Assembly (NCBI GenBank): GCA_018240525.1
Contig: JAFEFN010000012.1
Span: 38,486-102,485 of the forward strand
From: Pseudomonadota bacterium
GTDB taxonomy: Bacteria > Pseudomonadota > Gammaproteobacteria > Steroidobacterales > Steroidobacteraceae
DNA: 64,000 nt
Direction of reading: 5' to 3'
Positions 52,496-61,184 of the stretch are shown one piece after another; the stretch's first letter is position 1, and the number at the start of each line of letters is the position of its first letter. A model generated the notes under the pieces. The model was not told where the DNA came from. It saw only the letters and a program-made list of their open reading frames with translations, and did not search any database. The position numbers and the translations under genes are program-made.

Positions 52496-54943
52496 CTAGA
52501 AGATCGGCTCTCCGCTCGCTTGCCCCTGCTGGCCCGGCACGCCGGAGGTCGCGTCCTGGCCGCTGGGCAGGTGATCGGCGATGAACATCTCGGTGATTCC
52601 GCTCGCACCGTCGGCTCCCTCGAGGGTGCCGCTGTCCGGCCCGATGCGCAAGGTCACGATGCCGTCCGGCATCGTGCGGTGCTGCTCGGCGACTCCCTTG
52701 AGCGCCTCGCGCATGAACGCCATCCAGATCGGCAGCGCGGTGCGCGCCCCTTCCTCGGCCTCGCCCAGCGGACGTTCCTGGTCGAAGCCGACCCACACCG
52801 TGGCCACGAGGTTGGGCGTGAAGCCGTTGAACCAGGTGTCCTTGGCCTCGTTGGTGGTCCCGGTCTTGCCGGCGATGTCGGTGCGGTTCAGTGCCAGGGC
52901 CCGCCGGCCCGTGCCGCGCTTGATCACGTCCGCCATCATGTCGTCCATGATGTAGGCGTTCTGCGGGGAGATGATGCGCGGGGCGACCTGCGCCTCCGGC
53001 AGCGGGGCCGGCTGGCCGTGCGTGCTGTCATCCGAGACCGGCGTGGCGCCCGCCTCGGGGGCCGCCGCCCCCGGCGTCAGCGCCGGATCGCACTGCGGGC
53101 AGGCGCGCCGCGGGGCCGCCTTCCAGACCACCTGGCCCGAGGCATCCTCGATGCGCTCGATGAAGTACGGGGTGACCCGGTAGCCGCCGTTGGCGAACAC
53201 CGCGTAGCCGGAGGCCAGGTCGAGTGGCGTCACCTCCATCGTTCCCAGGGCCAGCGTGAGATCGTGCGGAAAGCCCTTGGGATCGAAGCCGAAGCGGCTG
53301 ATGTAGTCGATCGCCGTCTGGATGCCGACCTCCTTCAGGATGCGGATGGACACCAGGTTGCGCGAGCGCACCAGCGCCTCCCGCAGCCGCGTCGGGCCGC
53401 CGAACTCGCGCGTGGAGTTCTCCGGGCGCCAGGAATCCTCGCTGCCGTTGCCCTCGAGCACGATCGGCGCATCGAGGATGACGCTCGCCGGGGTGAAGCC
53501 GTGCTCGAGTGCGGCCGAGTACAGGAAGGGCTTGAACCCGGAGCCGGGCAGGCGGCGCGCCTGGGTGACGCGGTTGTACTTGTTGGTGAAGTAGTCGAAG
53601 CCGCCGACCAGGGCGACGACGCTGCCATCGTTCGGGTCGAGCGCCACGAGCGCGCCCTGCGCCTCGGGCAGCTGGGCCAGCTGTGCGTGACCGGCGTTGT
53701 CGGCGACCACGTAGACCACGTCGCCGCGTGAGAGCACCTGTGAGGCATCCTTGGGCGCAGGCCCTACGGACTCGTTCTTGAGTTCGCGCCGTGCCCAGGA
53801 CAGCCCGTCCCAGTCGATCTGCACCGCGCCGAGCGCGCGCACGTAGGCCTTGGCGGAGCGCTCGGACACCGACTCGACGATCGCCGGCGAGAGGTTGCCG
53901 ATCGCGGAATACTCGTCCACCAGCTCCTCATAGTTCGGCTCGCCGTGGGCGGGGAGCTCGACGTGCCCGGCCGGGCCGCGCCAGCCGTGGCGGCGGTCGT
54001 ACTCGATCAGGCCGACGCGCACCGCGCGGTTGGCATCACCCTGCAGCCGGCCGTCGATGGTGGTGTAGACCTTGTAGCCGGCGCTCTCGGCCGAGGGGCC
54101 GAAGCGCTGGCGCAGCTCCAGGCGCGCCATCTCGGCGACGTAGGGGGCCTCGACGTCGTACAGCGGCGCGTGCGCGCGCGCCATCATCGGCTCCTTGTTG
54201 GCGGCCTCGGCGGTCGCCGCGTCGATGAAGTTCAGCTCGCGCATGCGCCGCAGCACGTAGGCGCGGCGCGAGGTCGCCAGCTGCGGGTCGACGATCGGGT
54301 TGTAGCGCGAGGGCGCCTTGGGCACGCCGGCGATCGTGGCCGCCTCGGCGACGTCGAGCTTGTCCAGCGTCTTGCCGAAGAAGGCCTCGGCGGCGGCGGC
54401 GACGCCGTAGCTGCGCTGGCCGAAGAAGATGACGTTCAGGTAGAGCCCGAAGATCTCCTGCTTGGTGAACTCGTGCTCCATGCGGTAGGTGACGAAGGTC
54501 TCCTGCAGCTTGCGGCGCGCGGTCTTGTCCAGGCTGAGGAACATGTTGCGGGCGGCCTGCATGGTGATGGTGCTCGCGCCCTGCGTCTTGTCCCCCGAGA
54601 CGATGTCCACGATCGCGGCGCGCACCACGCCGAAGTAATCGATGCCGCCGTGCTCGAAGAAGCGCTCATCCTCGGCGGCGAGGAAGGCGTGCTTGACCAG
54701 ATCGGGAATCTGCTCGTAAGTGACCGGGATGCGGCGTTGCTCGCCGATCTGCGCGATGAGGGCGCCGCTGCGCGTGTACACGCGCAGGGGCACCTGCAGC
54801 TCCACGTTGCGCATCGATTCGATCGAGGGGAGCGAGGGCAGCAGGTACACGTAGCTGCAGGCGAGTGCGTAGGCCCCCAGAAGTGTGAACAGGATCACAC
54901 CTGCCGCCAGCGCACCAAAGATCCGAATGTAATTCCATTTCAC
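52496..54943 (-). CDS. ponA: Penicillin-binding protein 1A (bifunctional)
   Basis: Membrane-anchored peptidoglycan glycosyltransferase and transpeptidase, 815 residues. One N-terminal helix is followed by a GT51 domain with FLAAEDERFFEHGGIDYFGV (catalytic Glu), GASTITMQAARN, and RKLQETFVTYRMEHEFTKQEI. The transpeptidase domain has PGSGFKPFLYSAAL (SxxK), VRSRNLVS (SxN) and AGKTGTTNEAKDTW (KTG). An insert (about 335-470) is the OB/ODD region usual in PBP1A. The GTG at 54943 is chosen because AGGAG lies 11 bases upstream and it yields the family N-terminus. An ATG at 54988 would overlap the candidate riboswitch promoter. It is divergent from pilM, a conserved arrangement. Confidence 0.95.
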   Translation of the reverse strand: MKWNYIRIFGALAAGVILFTLLGAYALACSYVYLLPSLPSIESMRNVELQVPLRVYTRSGALIAQIGEQRRIPVTYEQIPDLVKHAFLAAEDERFFEHGGIDYFGVVRAAIVDIVSGDKTQGASTITMQAARNMFLSLDKTARRKLQETFVTYRMEHEFTKQEIFGLYLNVIFFGQRSYGVAAAAEAFFGKTLDKLDVAEAATIAGVPKAPSRYNPIVDPQLATSRRAYVLRRMRELNFIDAATAEAANKEPMMARAHAPLYDVEAPYVAEMARLELRQRFGPSAESAGYKVYTTIDGRLQGDANRAVRVGLIEYDRRHGWRGPAGHVELPAHGEPNYEELVDEYSAIGNLSPAIVESVSERSAKAYVRALGAVQIDWDGLSWARRELKNESVGPAPKDASQVLSRGDVVYVVADNAGHAQLAQLPEAQGALVALDPNDGSVVALVGGFDYFTNKYNRVTQARRLPGSGFKPFLYSAALEHGFTPASVILDAPIVLEGNGSEDSWRPENSTREFGGPTRLREALVRSRNLVSIRILKEVGIQTAIDYISRFGFDPKGFPHDLTLALGTMEVTPLDLASGYAVFANGGYRVTPYFIERIEDASGQVVWKAAPRRACPQCDPALTPGAAAPEAGATPVSDDSTHGQPAPLPEAQVAPRIISPQNAYIMDDMMADVIKRGTGRRALALNRTDIAGKTGTTNEAKDTWFNGFTPNLVATVWVGFDQERPLGEAEEGARTALPIWMAFMREALKGVAEQHRTMPDGIVTLRIGPDSGTLEGADGASGITEMFIADHLPSGQDATSGVPGQQGQASGEPIF

Positions 54944-54962
54944 AGAAACCGACTCTCCTGCC

Positions 54963-54991
54963 TTGCGCTGGCTATTGTCGCTATGCATAGT
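54963..54991 (+). promoter_or_regulatory. Candidate promoter in front of the c-di-GMP riboswitch
   Basis: TTGCGC (54963-54968), a 17-base spacer and CATAGT (54986-54991), with TGC just ahead of ATAGTA as a possible extended -10. Transcription would begin near 54998, exactly where the aptamer starts. The fit in position is better than the match to consensus. Confidence 0.5.
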
Positions 54992-54997
54992 AGCCGC

Positions 54998-55090
54998 GGT
55001 TCAAGGGCAAACTCACCGAAAGGTGGGGACGCAAAGCCTCCGGTCTACGGGACGCAAGTACCTATGACAGCGGGGTTGCCGGATGGAACG
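54998..55090 (+). ncRNA. Cyclic-di-GMP-I (GEMM-I) riboswitch aptamer
   Basis: Closing stem: GTTC (54999-55002) pairs with GAAC (55086-55089), and GGCAA (55006-55010) with TTGCC (55076-55080). The first internal hairpin is CACC-GAAA-GGTG (55014-55025), a GNRA tetraloop as in the class. It is followed by the hallmark GGGACGCAAAGCCTCCGG (55026-55043), a second hairpin arm, and the conserved 3' part AGCGGGGTTGCCGG (55069-55082). These are the fixed elements of GEMM-I, which binds c-di-GMP with high affinity in relatives. It is transcribed towards pilM, 315 bases ahead. The expression platform is not evident; no intrinsic terminator with a T-run follows. Confidence 0.93.
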
Positions 55091-55404
55091 TTAACGCAGC
55101 GCGGCGCATCACGCGCGCTCGTTCAGCGCCGCCACCGTACAACCACCTCATTCGTGCCTGCGCTCGCACCACCGCGAGAACTCGACGTCCCCGAAGACGC
55201 TTGAGCAGGACAACGCATTGCTCGCATCGCGACACCGCAAGCGCCGCCCGTGACGCTGTCGGCAGTCTGCGCCACCGGACCTCGGGTACCGTGCCGATCC
55301 GTGAATGCCCTCACGTTCAATTTAACTTTGCGCTGATATATAGTGTTCCCCGAATTGATACAGGGCGGTCAATTTCAGGCGTAAAGACCTGAAAAGGAAA
55401 TAGA
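55091..55404 (+). other. Leader between riboswitch and pilM
   Basis: About 314 bases with no supported gene; a 63-codon frame at 55201-55392 lacks a ribosome-binding site and family-like sequence. A second possible promoter (TTCAAT at 55316-55321, 17 bases, TATAGT at 55339-55344) would start pilM transcription below the aptamer. GGCGC/GCGCC and GCGCG/CGCGC repeats (about 55098-55131) could be alternative structures of the riboswitch platform. Confidence 0.5.
55373..55394 (+). promoter_or_regulatory. Hairpin abutting the pilM ribosome-binding site
   Basis: TTTCAGG (55373-55379) and CCTGAAA (55388-55394) form a perfect seven-pair stem with an eight-base loop. The ribosome-binding site AAGGAAA (about 55394-55400) starts at the base of the 3' arm, and the ATG follows at 55405. 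Such placement could control access of ribosomes to pilM. Confidence 0.5.
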
Positions 55405-56469
55405 ATGTTGCTGTTGCAGCGTAAGTACCGCCCTCTCCTGGGACTTGACATAACGACGTCCTCCGTGAAGCTTATCGAGCTTGCGATGGCCGGCGGTCAA
55501 TACCGGGTCGAGGCCTATGCCGCCGAGCCCACCCCCCAGAACGCGATCAACGAGAAGGCGATCGTGGATGCGGAAGCGGTCGGCGAGGCGATCCGCCGCG
55601 CGGTCAAGCGCGCCGGCGCCAAGAGCAACGAGGTGGCGGTGGCCATCTCCGGCGATGCCGCCATCACCAAGGTCATCCAGATGCCGCGCGCGCTGCGCAG
55701 CAGCGACCTGGAGGCCCAGGTGGAAATGCAGGCCGACCAGTACATCCCCTTCCCGATGGACGAGGTCTCCTACGACTTCGAGGTCCTCGGCCCGAGTGAG
55801 AAGGACCCCGAGACCAACGACGTGCTGCTGGTGGCCACCCGCACCGAGAACGTCGAGCAGCGCCAGGCCGCGGTCAAGGCCGCCGGGCTCACCGCGAAGA
55901 TCGTCGACGTCGAGGCCTTCGCCCTCGAGAACGCCTGCAAGCTGATGACGCACCAGATGCCCGACGGCGGCATCGATCGCACGATCGCCAACGTGGACTT
56001 CGGTGCGAGCAGCACCACCTTCAGCGTGCTGCGCAACCTCAAGGTCGTGTACACGCGCGACTTCGCCTTCGGCGGGCAGCAGCTCACCGAGGAGATCATG
56101 CGCACCTATGGGCTCGCCATGGAAGAAGCCGGCCGCGCCAAGAAAGAAGGCGGCCTGCCGGGCAACTACCAGTCCGAGGTGCTCGACCCGTTCATCGACG
56201 ACATGACCCAGCAGGTGAGCCGCTCGCTGCAGTTCTACCTGGCCTCCGGCTCGGGGCGCGAGCAGCCCGAGAAGATCCTGGTGTGCGGCGGCTGCGCCAA
56301 CATCCCCGGCGTCGCGGAGGTGATCTCCAGCCGCGTGGGCATCTCGGCCGAGAAGGGTGACCCGCTCGGCCAGATGAAGCTGTCCTCGCGCGCCAAGGCG
56401 CAGGCCGTGCAACGCGACGCCACGGCGCTGCTGACAGCATGCGGACTCGCACTGCGGAGTTTCGACTGA
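55405..56469 (+). CDS. pilM: Type IV pilus assembly protein PilM
   Basis: Actin-like cytoplasmic ATPase-fold protein of the pilus alignment complex, 354 residues. It begins MLLLQRKYRPLLGLDITTSSVKLIEL, the first phosphate-loop region (GLDI-x-SSSVK type). The Asp region IANVDFGASSTTFSVL and the adenosine-binding ILVCGGCANIPGVAEVI follow, an FtsA-like layout. PilM binds the cytoplasmic tail of PilN (N-I-N-L-L-P motif). The start has AAGGAAA. It is the first gene of pilMNOPQ and is divergent from ponA. A c-di-GMP riboswitch lies in its upstream region. Confidence 0.97.
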   Translation: MLLLQRKYRPLLGLDITTSSVKLIELAMAGGQYRVEAYAAEPTPQNAINEKAIVDAEAVGEAIRRAVKRAGAKSNEVAVAISGDAAITKVIQMPRALRSSDLEAQVEMQADQYIPFPMDEVSYDFEVLGPSEKDPETNDVLLVATRTENVEQRQAAVKAAGLTAKIVDVEAFALENACKLMTHQMPDGGIDRTIANVDFGASSTTFSVLRNLKVVYTRDFAFGGQQLTEEIMRTYGLAMEEAGRAKKEGGLPGNYQSEVLDPFIDDMTQQVSRSLQFYLASGSGREQPEKILVCGGCANIPGVAEVISSRVGISAEKGDPLGQMKLSSRAKAQAVQRDATALLTACGLALRSFD

Positions 56470-56470
56470 T

Positions 56471-57094
56471 ATGCCACGCATAAACCTACTTCCCTGGCGC
56501 GAGGGCCAACGCAAGGAGCGCAAGCTGGCGTTCCTGGTGGCGCTCGGTGTGGCGGGCGTCGCCGCCTGCGTCACCGCCTTTGCCGCCTACCTGCTGTACG
56601 GCTCGATGATCGAGGCGCAGCAGCACCGCAACGACCGTCTGCGCACCGAGATCAAGACGCTCGACAAGCAGAACGAGGAGATCAACAACCTCGAGACTGC
56701 CAAGCAGAAGTACATCGCGCGCATGGAGATCATCGAGAAGCTGCAGCGCTCGCGCCCGGAGATCGTGCACGTGTTCGACGAGATCGTGCGCACGCTGCCC
56801 GAGGGCGTGTACCTGACCTCCATCAAGCAGAACGACAAGAAGCTGAAGTTCGAGGGCGTGGCGCAGTCCAGCACGCGCGTCTCCTCCTTCATGCGCAACA
56901 TCGACGGCTCGCAGTGGCTGCGCAACCCTGAACTCGAGGTCGTGCAGACCACCAAGGGCTCGGGCCCCGGCTCGAGCTTCACCCTCACCGCTTACCAGGT
57001 CTCGACGGCCGGTGCGGATGAGGGCGCAGGCACCGCGCGTGCCAAGGGCAAGATCCGCAAGGCGAGTGCCGGCGGTACGGGAGCGCCGCAATGA
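56471..57094 (+). CDS. pilN: Type IV pilus assembly protein PilN
   Basis: Bitopic inner-membrane protein, 207 residues. The cytoplasmic tail MPRINLLPWREGQRKERK carries the INLLPWR motif that binds PilM. One membrane helix (about 20-43) and a periplasmic coiled coil (about 50-105, EQNEEINNLETAKQKY-like) follow, then a small alpha/beta domain with LPEGVYLTSIKQNDKKLKFEG. A basic tail RAKGKIRKASAGG ends the protein. It starts two bases after the pilM stop and overlaps pilO by four bases (ATGA), so it is co-translated with them. Confidence 0.96.
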   Translation: MPRINLLPWREGQRKERKLAFLVALGVAGVAACVTAFAAYLLYGSMIEAQQHRNDRLRTEIKTLDKQNEEINNLETAKQKYIARMEIIEKLQRSRPEIVHVFDEIVRTLPEGVYLTSIKQNDKKLKFEGVAQSSTRVSSFMRNIDGSQWLRNPELEVVQTTKGSGPGSSFTLTAYQVSTAGADEGAGTARAKGKIRKASAGGTGAPQ

Positions 57095-57753
57095 ACGTGT
57101 TAGACGAACTGCGCTCGCTTGACTACCGCGACCCGGGTCGCTGGCCGCTGCCGGTGCGTGCCGCCGCGGTCGCCCTGGCGTTCGTCGTCCTCGCGGTCGT
57201 GCTCATCTACGTGTTCGTGTGGAACGAGCAGCGGCCGCAGCTGCAGCAGTATGCCGCCGAGGAGCAGCAGCTCCGGGCGGAGTTCAAGAGCAAGCACGCC
57301 AAGGCCGTAAACCTGGACCTCTACAAGCAGCAGCTGAAGGACATCGAGCGCTCCTTCGGTGCCCTGCTGCGCCAGCTGCCGGGTCGCACCGAGGTGCCGA
57401 GCCTGCTGGTGGACATCTCGCAGACCGGCCTCGGCGCCGGCCTGGAAGAGAAGCTGTTCCAGCCGCAGCCCGAGCAGCGCAAGGACTTTTACGCCGAACT
57501 GCCGATCAAGATCCGACTGACCGGCAGCTACCACCAGTTCGGTGAGTTCGTGAGCGGCCTGGCGGCGCTGCCCCGCATCGTCACGCTGCACGACATCGAG
57601 ATCAAGCCGGACAACAAGGACGCCTACGACCAGCTGTCCCTGGAACTGACCGCCAAGACCTACCGCTACCTGGACGAGGACGAGATCGCTGCAGGCGAGG
57701 CGGAGAAGAAGGCCGACACCGCCCACCGTCCGCCGGCTCCCGCGGCGAATTGA
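57091..57753 (+). CDS. pilO: Type IV pilus assembly protein PilO
   Basis: Inner-membrane partner of PilN, 220 residues. A short N-terminal tail precedes one helix (about 24-44, AAAVALAFVVLAVVLIYVFVW). A periplasmic coiled coil (EQQLRAEFKSKHAKAVNLDLYKQQL in outline) and a ferredoxin-like domain follow, ending LSLELTAKTYRYLDEDE. PilO forms heterodimers with PilN and connects to PilP. ATG overlaps the pilN end by four bases. The conserved LPGRTEVPSLLVDISQTG region is seen (about 90-107). Confidence 0.96.
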   Translation: MNVLDELRSLDYRDPGRWPLPVRAAAVALAFVVLAVVLIYVFVWNEQRPQLQQYAAEEQQLRAEFKSKHAKAVNLDLYKQQLKDIERSFGALLRQLPGRTEVPSLLVDISQTGLGAGLEEKLFQPQPEQRKDFYAELPIKIRLTGSYHQFGEFVSGLAALPRIVTLHDIEIKPDNKDAYDQLSLELTAKTYRYLDEDEIAAGEAEKKADTAHRPPAPAAN

Positions 57754-57782
57754 ACTCCGACGGCACGAACCGGTACGCACCC

Positions 57783-58316
57783 ATGCACAAGCACCCACAC
57801 CGCAACGGCCTCCGCATCAGCGCCATGGCGCTGGCCTGCGCCGGCTACCTGGCCATCACGGGCTGTTCGAGCGCCGACGACGAGCTCGCCCGCTTCGTGG
57901 AGGACACGAAGAAGGAACCGGGCGGTCGCGTCGACCCGCTGCCGGAGATCAAGCCGTACGAGACCTACGTGTACGGGGCCACCGACCTGCGGTCGCCGTT
58001 CCTGCCCAGCAGCCCGGGCTCGGGCGCGGGGCTCGCCGGCGTGCGCCCGGACCAGAAGCGCAACCGGGAATTCCTCGAGCAGTACTCGCTCGACACCTTG
58101 AAGATGGTCGGCACGCTGCGCCTGGGCGGGTCGATCTACGGGTTGGTCCAGACCAAGGACGGGCTGGTGCACCGTGTCAGCCCCGGCAACCACATCGGCC
58201 AGGCCGAGGGCAAGATCACCGACATCAGCCCCTCGAAAATCAGCGTCATCGAAATCGTTCCGGACAGTCTCGGCGGGTATATGGAACGCCCCGCCGCGCT
58301 CGCCCTGAACGAGTAA
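57783..58316 (+). CDS. pilP: Type IV pilus assembly lipoprotein PilP
   Basis: Inner-membrane lipoprotein linking PilNO to the secretin PilQ, 177 residues. A signal sequence ending YLAITGC (lipobox ITGC, Cys about 27) precedes a disordered stretch (DDELARFVEDTKKEPGGRVDPLPEIKPYET in outline). A beta-sandwich HR domain follows with LRSPFLP, LEQYSLDTLKMVGTLRLGGSIYGLVQ, and HRVSPGNHIGQAEGKITDI. The ATG at 57783 is preferred. A TTG at 57750 overlapping the pilO stop would add eleven residues before the signal. It lies 24 bases before pilQ. Confidence 0.95.
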   Translation: MHKHPHRNGLRISAMALACAGYLAITGCSSADDELARFVEDTKKEPGGRVDPLPEIKPYETYVYGATDLRSPFLPSSPGSGAGLAGVRPDQKRNREFLEQYSLDTLKMVGTLRLGGSIYGLVQTKDGLVHRVSPGNHIGQAEGKITDISPSKISVIEIVPDSLGGYMERPAALALNE

Positions 58317-58339
58317 GGTCCAGCAGGGAGTTCTCAAGA

Positions 58340-60523
58340 ATGCAACGCCATCGCTTCATGAACCGCCTCCTCGGCACCGCCGCCTGGCTCGTGCTCGCGG
58401 GGGTCATTGGCATGCTCCCGGGAGCACCTGCACTTGCCGCGGATCAACCCGCGCTGCAAGCGATCGACGTGCAGCCGCTGCCCGGACAGCAGCTGCAGCT
58501 GACCATGCGCCTGTCGGGCCCCGCCCCGCAGCCGCTGGCCTTCACGATCGACAACCCTGCGCGCATCTCGGTGGACCTGCCGAACACGACGCTGGCGCTG
58601 CCCTCGCGGCGCATCGACGTGCACGCCTCGGGACTGGACACGATCCTGGCCGCCGAGACCAAGGACCGCACCCGCCTGGTGCTGAACCTCGACAAGCTGG
58701 TGCCCTACGACACCCGCGTCGAGGGCAACAACGTCGTGCTGATGCTCGGCGCGGCCGGCGCCGCCGCCGGTGCCGCCACGGCCGCCGCCGCCCCGGCCTC
58801 CGCGGGCGGCGCTGCCAGCGGCGGCTCGCGCGAGATCCGCTCGATCGACTTCCGCCGCAGCGCCGACGGCGCCGGGCGCGTGATCGTCAAGCTCTCCGAC
58901 CCGCACATCCGCATCAACCTGCACCAGGTGGGCGACCAGATCGTCGCCGACTTCAGCGACGCTGGCGTGCCGGGCAACCTGACGCGCCGCTACGACGCCA
59001 CCGACTACGGCACCCCGGTGCACAGCTTCGACGTGACCAAGGTCGGCAACGGCGCGCGCATCGCCATCACCGCCAAGGGCGACTTCGAGCAGCTCGCCTA
59101 CCAGTCCGATGACCAGTACGTCATCGAGGTCGCCCCGCACCGCAAGCTTGCGAACGCCCCCGAGGACAAGCCGGTCTACACCGGTGAGCGCCTGACGCTG
59201 AACTTCCAGGACATCGAGACGCGCGCGGTGCTGCAGCTGCTGGCCGACGCCAGCGGCCAGAACATCGTGGTCAGCGACTCGGTCACCGGCAACGTCACCC
59301 TGCGCCTGCAGAACGTGCCGTGGGACCAGGCCCTGGACATCGTGCTGCGCACCAAGGGCCTCGACAAGCGCCGCCAGGACAACGTCATCATCGTCGCCCC
59401 GCAGGCCGAGCTGGCCGCGCGCGAGAAGGCCGAGCTGGCCGCGAAGAAGGACGTGCAGGAGCTGGCGCCGCTGCGCTCGGAGTACCTGCAGGTCAACTAC
59501 GCCAAGGCGGCGGACCTTGCCGCGCTCATCAAGGGCGAGCATAACAACCTGCTGTCCCCGCGCGGCAACGTGGCGGTCGATGACCGCACCAACACGCTGC
59601 TGATGCAGGATACGGCCGAGCGGCTCGCCGACGTGCGCCGCCTGGTCGCCACCCTGGACATCCCGATCCGCCAGGTGCTGATCGAGGCGCGCGTGGTGAT
59701 CGTCACCAACGACTTCGAGCGTGACCTCGGCGCCCGCTTCGGCTTCACCGGCTGGACCACCAGCGGCAACAACGGCCTGGTGAGCACCACCGGCACGGCC
59801 GCGGGCAACGACACCCAGACGACCACGTTCATCAACGGCCAGAACGCGATCAACAACGCGATCAACGCGGGCACGACGCCCGTGCCGCTGCCGACCTACG
59901 GCATCCCGGCCGCCGCCAACCGCTACAACGTGAACCTGCCGGTCTCGAACCCGGCCGGCAGCATCGCTCTGGGCATCCTGGGCAGCAACTTCATCGTGGA
60001 CCTGGAGCTGTCGGCGGCGCAGGCCGAGACGCAGGCGAACATCATCTCCTCGCCGCGGGTCATCACCGCGAACCAGAAGGAGGCGATCATCGAGCAGGGC
60101 GTCGAGATCCCCTACCAGCAGTCGGCCTCCAGCGGCGCGACCACCATTCAGTTCAAGCAGGCCGTGCTGCAGCTGAAGGTCAAGCCGCAGATCACCCCCG
60201 ACAACCGCATCATCATGGACCTCGACGTGAAGGATGACAGCGTCGGGCAGGTGATCGTGGCCTCCGGCGGCGTCAACGTGCCCTCGATCAACACCCGCGA
60301 GATCAACACGCAGGTGCTGGTGAACGATGGCCAGACGATCGTGCTGGGCGGCATCCTCGAGACCACGCAGCGCGAGGACGACAACAAGGTGCCGTACCTG
60401 GGCGACATCCCGATCCTCGGCCACCTGTTCAAGCAGACCTCGCACAAGGACAACAAGGACGAGCTCATGATCTTCATCACCCCGAAGATCGTGCGCGAAG
60501 GCATCACGACCGCCGTCAACTGA
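58340..60523 (+). CDS. pilQ: Type IV pilus secretin PilQ
   Basis: Outer-membrane multimeric secretin through which the pilus passes, 727 residues. A signal peptide (1 to about 34) is followed by two AMIN domains (about 38-130 and 170-265) that bind peptidoglycan, separated by an Ala/Gly-rich linker (GAAGAAAGAATAAAAPASA). Then come an STN domain (about 285-350), a secretin N0/N1 region (EYLQVNYAKAADLAALIKGEHNNLLSPR in outline), and the secretin core. VLIEARVVIVTNDFERDLG, SSPRVITANQKEAIIEQGVEIPY and VPYLGDIPILGHLFK complete it. It is the last pil gene; a strong hairpin follows. Confidence 0.97.
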   Translation: MQRHRFMNRLLGTAAWLVLAGVIGMLPGAPALAADQPALQAIDVQPLPGQQLQLTMRLSGPAPQPLAFTIDNPARISVDLPNTTLALPSRRIDVHASGLDTILAAETKDRTRLVLNLDKLVPYDTRVEGNNVVLMLGAAGAAAGAATAAAAPASAGGAASGGSREIRSIDFRRSADGAGRVIVKLSDPHIRINLHQVGDQIVADFSDAGVPGNLTRRYDATDYGTPVHSFDVTKVGNGARIAITAKGDFEQLAYQSDDQYVIEVAPHRKLANAPEDKPVYTGERLTLNFQDIETRAVLQLLADASGQNIVVSDSVTGNVTLRLQNVPWDQALDIVLRTKGLDKRRQDNVIIVAPQAELAAREKAELAAKKDVQELAPLRSEYLQVNYAKAADLAALIKGEHNNLLSPRGNVAVDDRTNTLLMQDTAERLADVRRLVATLDIPIRQVLIEARVVIVTNDFERDLGARFGFTGWTTSGNNGLVSTTGTAAGNDTQTTTFINGQNAINNAINAGTTPVPLPTYGIPAAANRYNVNLPVSNPAGSIALGILGSNFIVDLELSAAQAETQANIISSPRVITANQKEAIIEQGVEIPYQQSASSGATTIQFKQAVLQLKVKPQITPDNRIIMDLDVKDDSVGQVIVASGGVNVPSINTREINTQVLVNDGQTIVLGGILETTQREDDNKVPYLGDIPILGHLFKQTSHKDNKDELMIFITPKIVREGITTAVN

Positions 60524-60554
60524 AGTCCGCCGGATCCGCTGGATCCAGCACTGC

Positions 60555-60578
60555 GCGGCCGCCCTCCCGGGCGGCCGC
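60555..60578 (+). terminator. Hairpin after pilQ
   Basis: A perfect ten-pair stem (GCGGCCGCCC with GGGCGGCCGC) and a four-base loop, followed by GTCGTTTGC, lies 31 bases after the pilQ stop. It probably reduces or ends transcription into aroK. The weak T content leaves room for read-through. Confidence 0.55.
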
Positions 60579-60623
60579 GTCGTTTGCGGGGACGGGATGC
60601 GGATTAGGTATCCTGTCCGGCGC

Positions 60624-61148
60624 ATGCGCAGCAACCCGAACGTTTTCCTGATTGGCCCCATGGGCTCCGGCAAGACCGCCGTGGGCCGCCAGGTGGCGCG
60701 CGGGCTGAACCTGCCTTTCTACGACAGCGACGTGGAGATCGAGCGGCGCACCGGCGTCGACATCCCCTTCATATTCGACAAGGAGGGCGAGGCGGGCTTC
60801 CGCGAGCGCGAGCGCGAAGCCATCGCGACCCTCACGGCGCTGCAAGGCATCGTGCTCGCCACCGGCGGTGGCGCCGTGCTGCTGCCGCAGAACCGGCAAT
60901 TGCTGGCTGCGCGGGGGCGGGTGGTGTACCTGCAGACCTCGGTGGTCCAGCAGGTGCACCGCGTGAGCCACGGGCGGCACCGGCCGCTGCTCAACCAGGG
61001 CGACCCGACCGAGCGGCTGACGCAGCTGTTGCAGGCGCGCGCGCCGCTGTACGCCGGGATCGCCGATATCACCGTCTCGACCGACGGCCGCCGCGTGCAG
61101 GTGGTGGCCGAGCAGATCCTGCGCGAGCTTGCGGAAATGGGTCCCTGA
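60624..61148 (+). CDS. aroK: Shikimate kinase
   Basis: Phosphorylates shikimate at O3 in chorismate synthesis, 174 residues. The P-loop is FLIGPMGSGKTAVGRQVA (about 8-25). FYDSDVEIERRTGVDIPFIF holds the shikimate-binding Asp, LATGGGAVLL the GGG loop, and HGRHRPLLNQGDP the lid Arg residues. The ATG at 60624 (MRSNPNVFLIGPMG) matches AroK starts. Nine extra codons upstream are rejected. aroK-aroB after pilQ is conserved in gammaproteobacteria. Confidence 0.96.
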   Translation: MRSNPNVFLIGPMGSGKTAVGRQVARGLNLPFYDSDVEIERRTGVDIPFIFDKEGEAGFREREREAIATLTALQGIVLATGGGAVLLPQNRQLLAARGRVVYLQTSVVQQVHRVSHGRHRPLLNQGDPTERLTQLLQARAPLYAGIADITVSTDGRRVQVVAEQILRELAEMGP

Positions 61149-61184
61149 GGCGCCGGCGGCGGCCGTGGAGCCGGCTGCCTCACG

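Noticed and set aside
55201..55392. A 63-codon frame between the riboswitch and pilM as the riboswitch-controlled gene
   Set aside because: No ribosome-binding site, low-complexity His/Arg/Ser content and no signal or family pattern.
58334..60673. A 779-codon minus-strand frame opposite pilQ
   Set aside because: Val/Asp/His-rich antisense shadow of pilQ, no domain.
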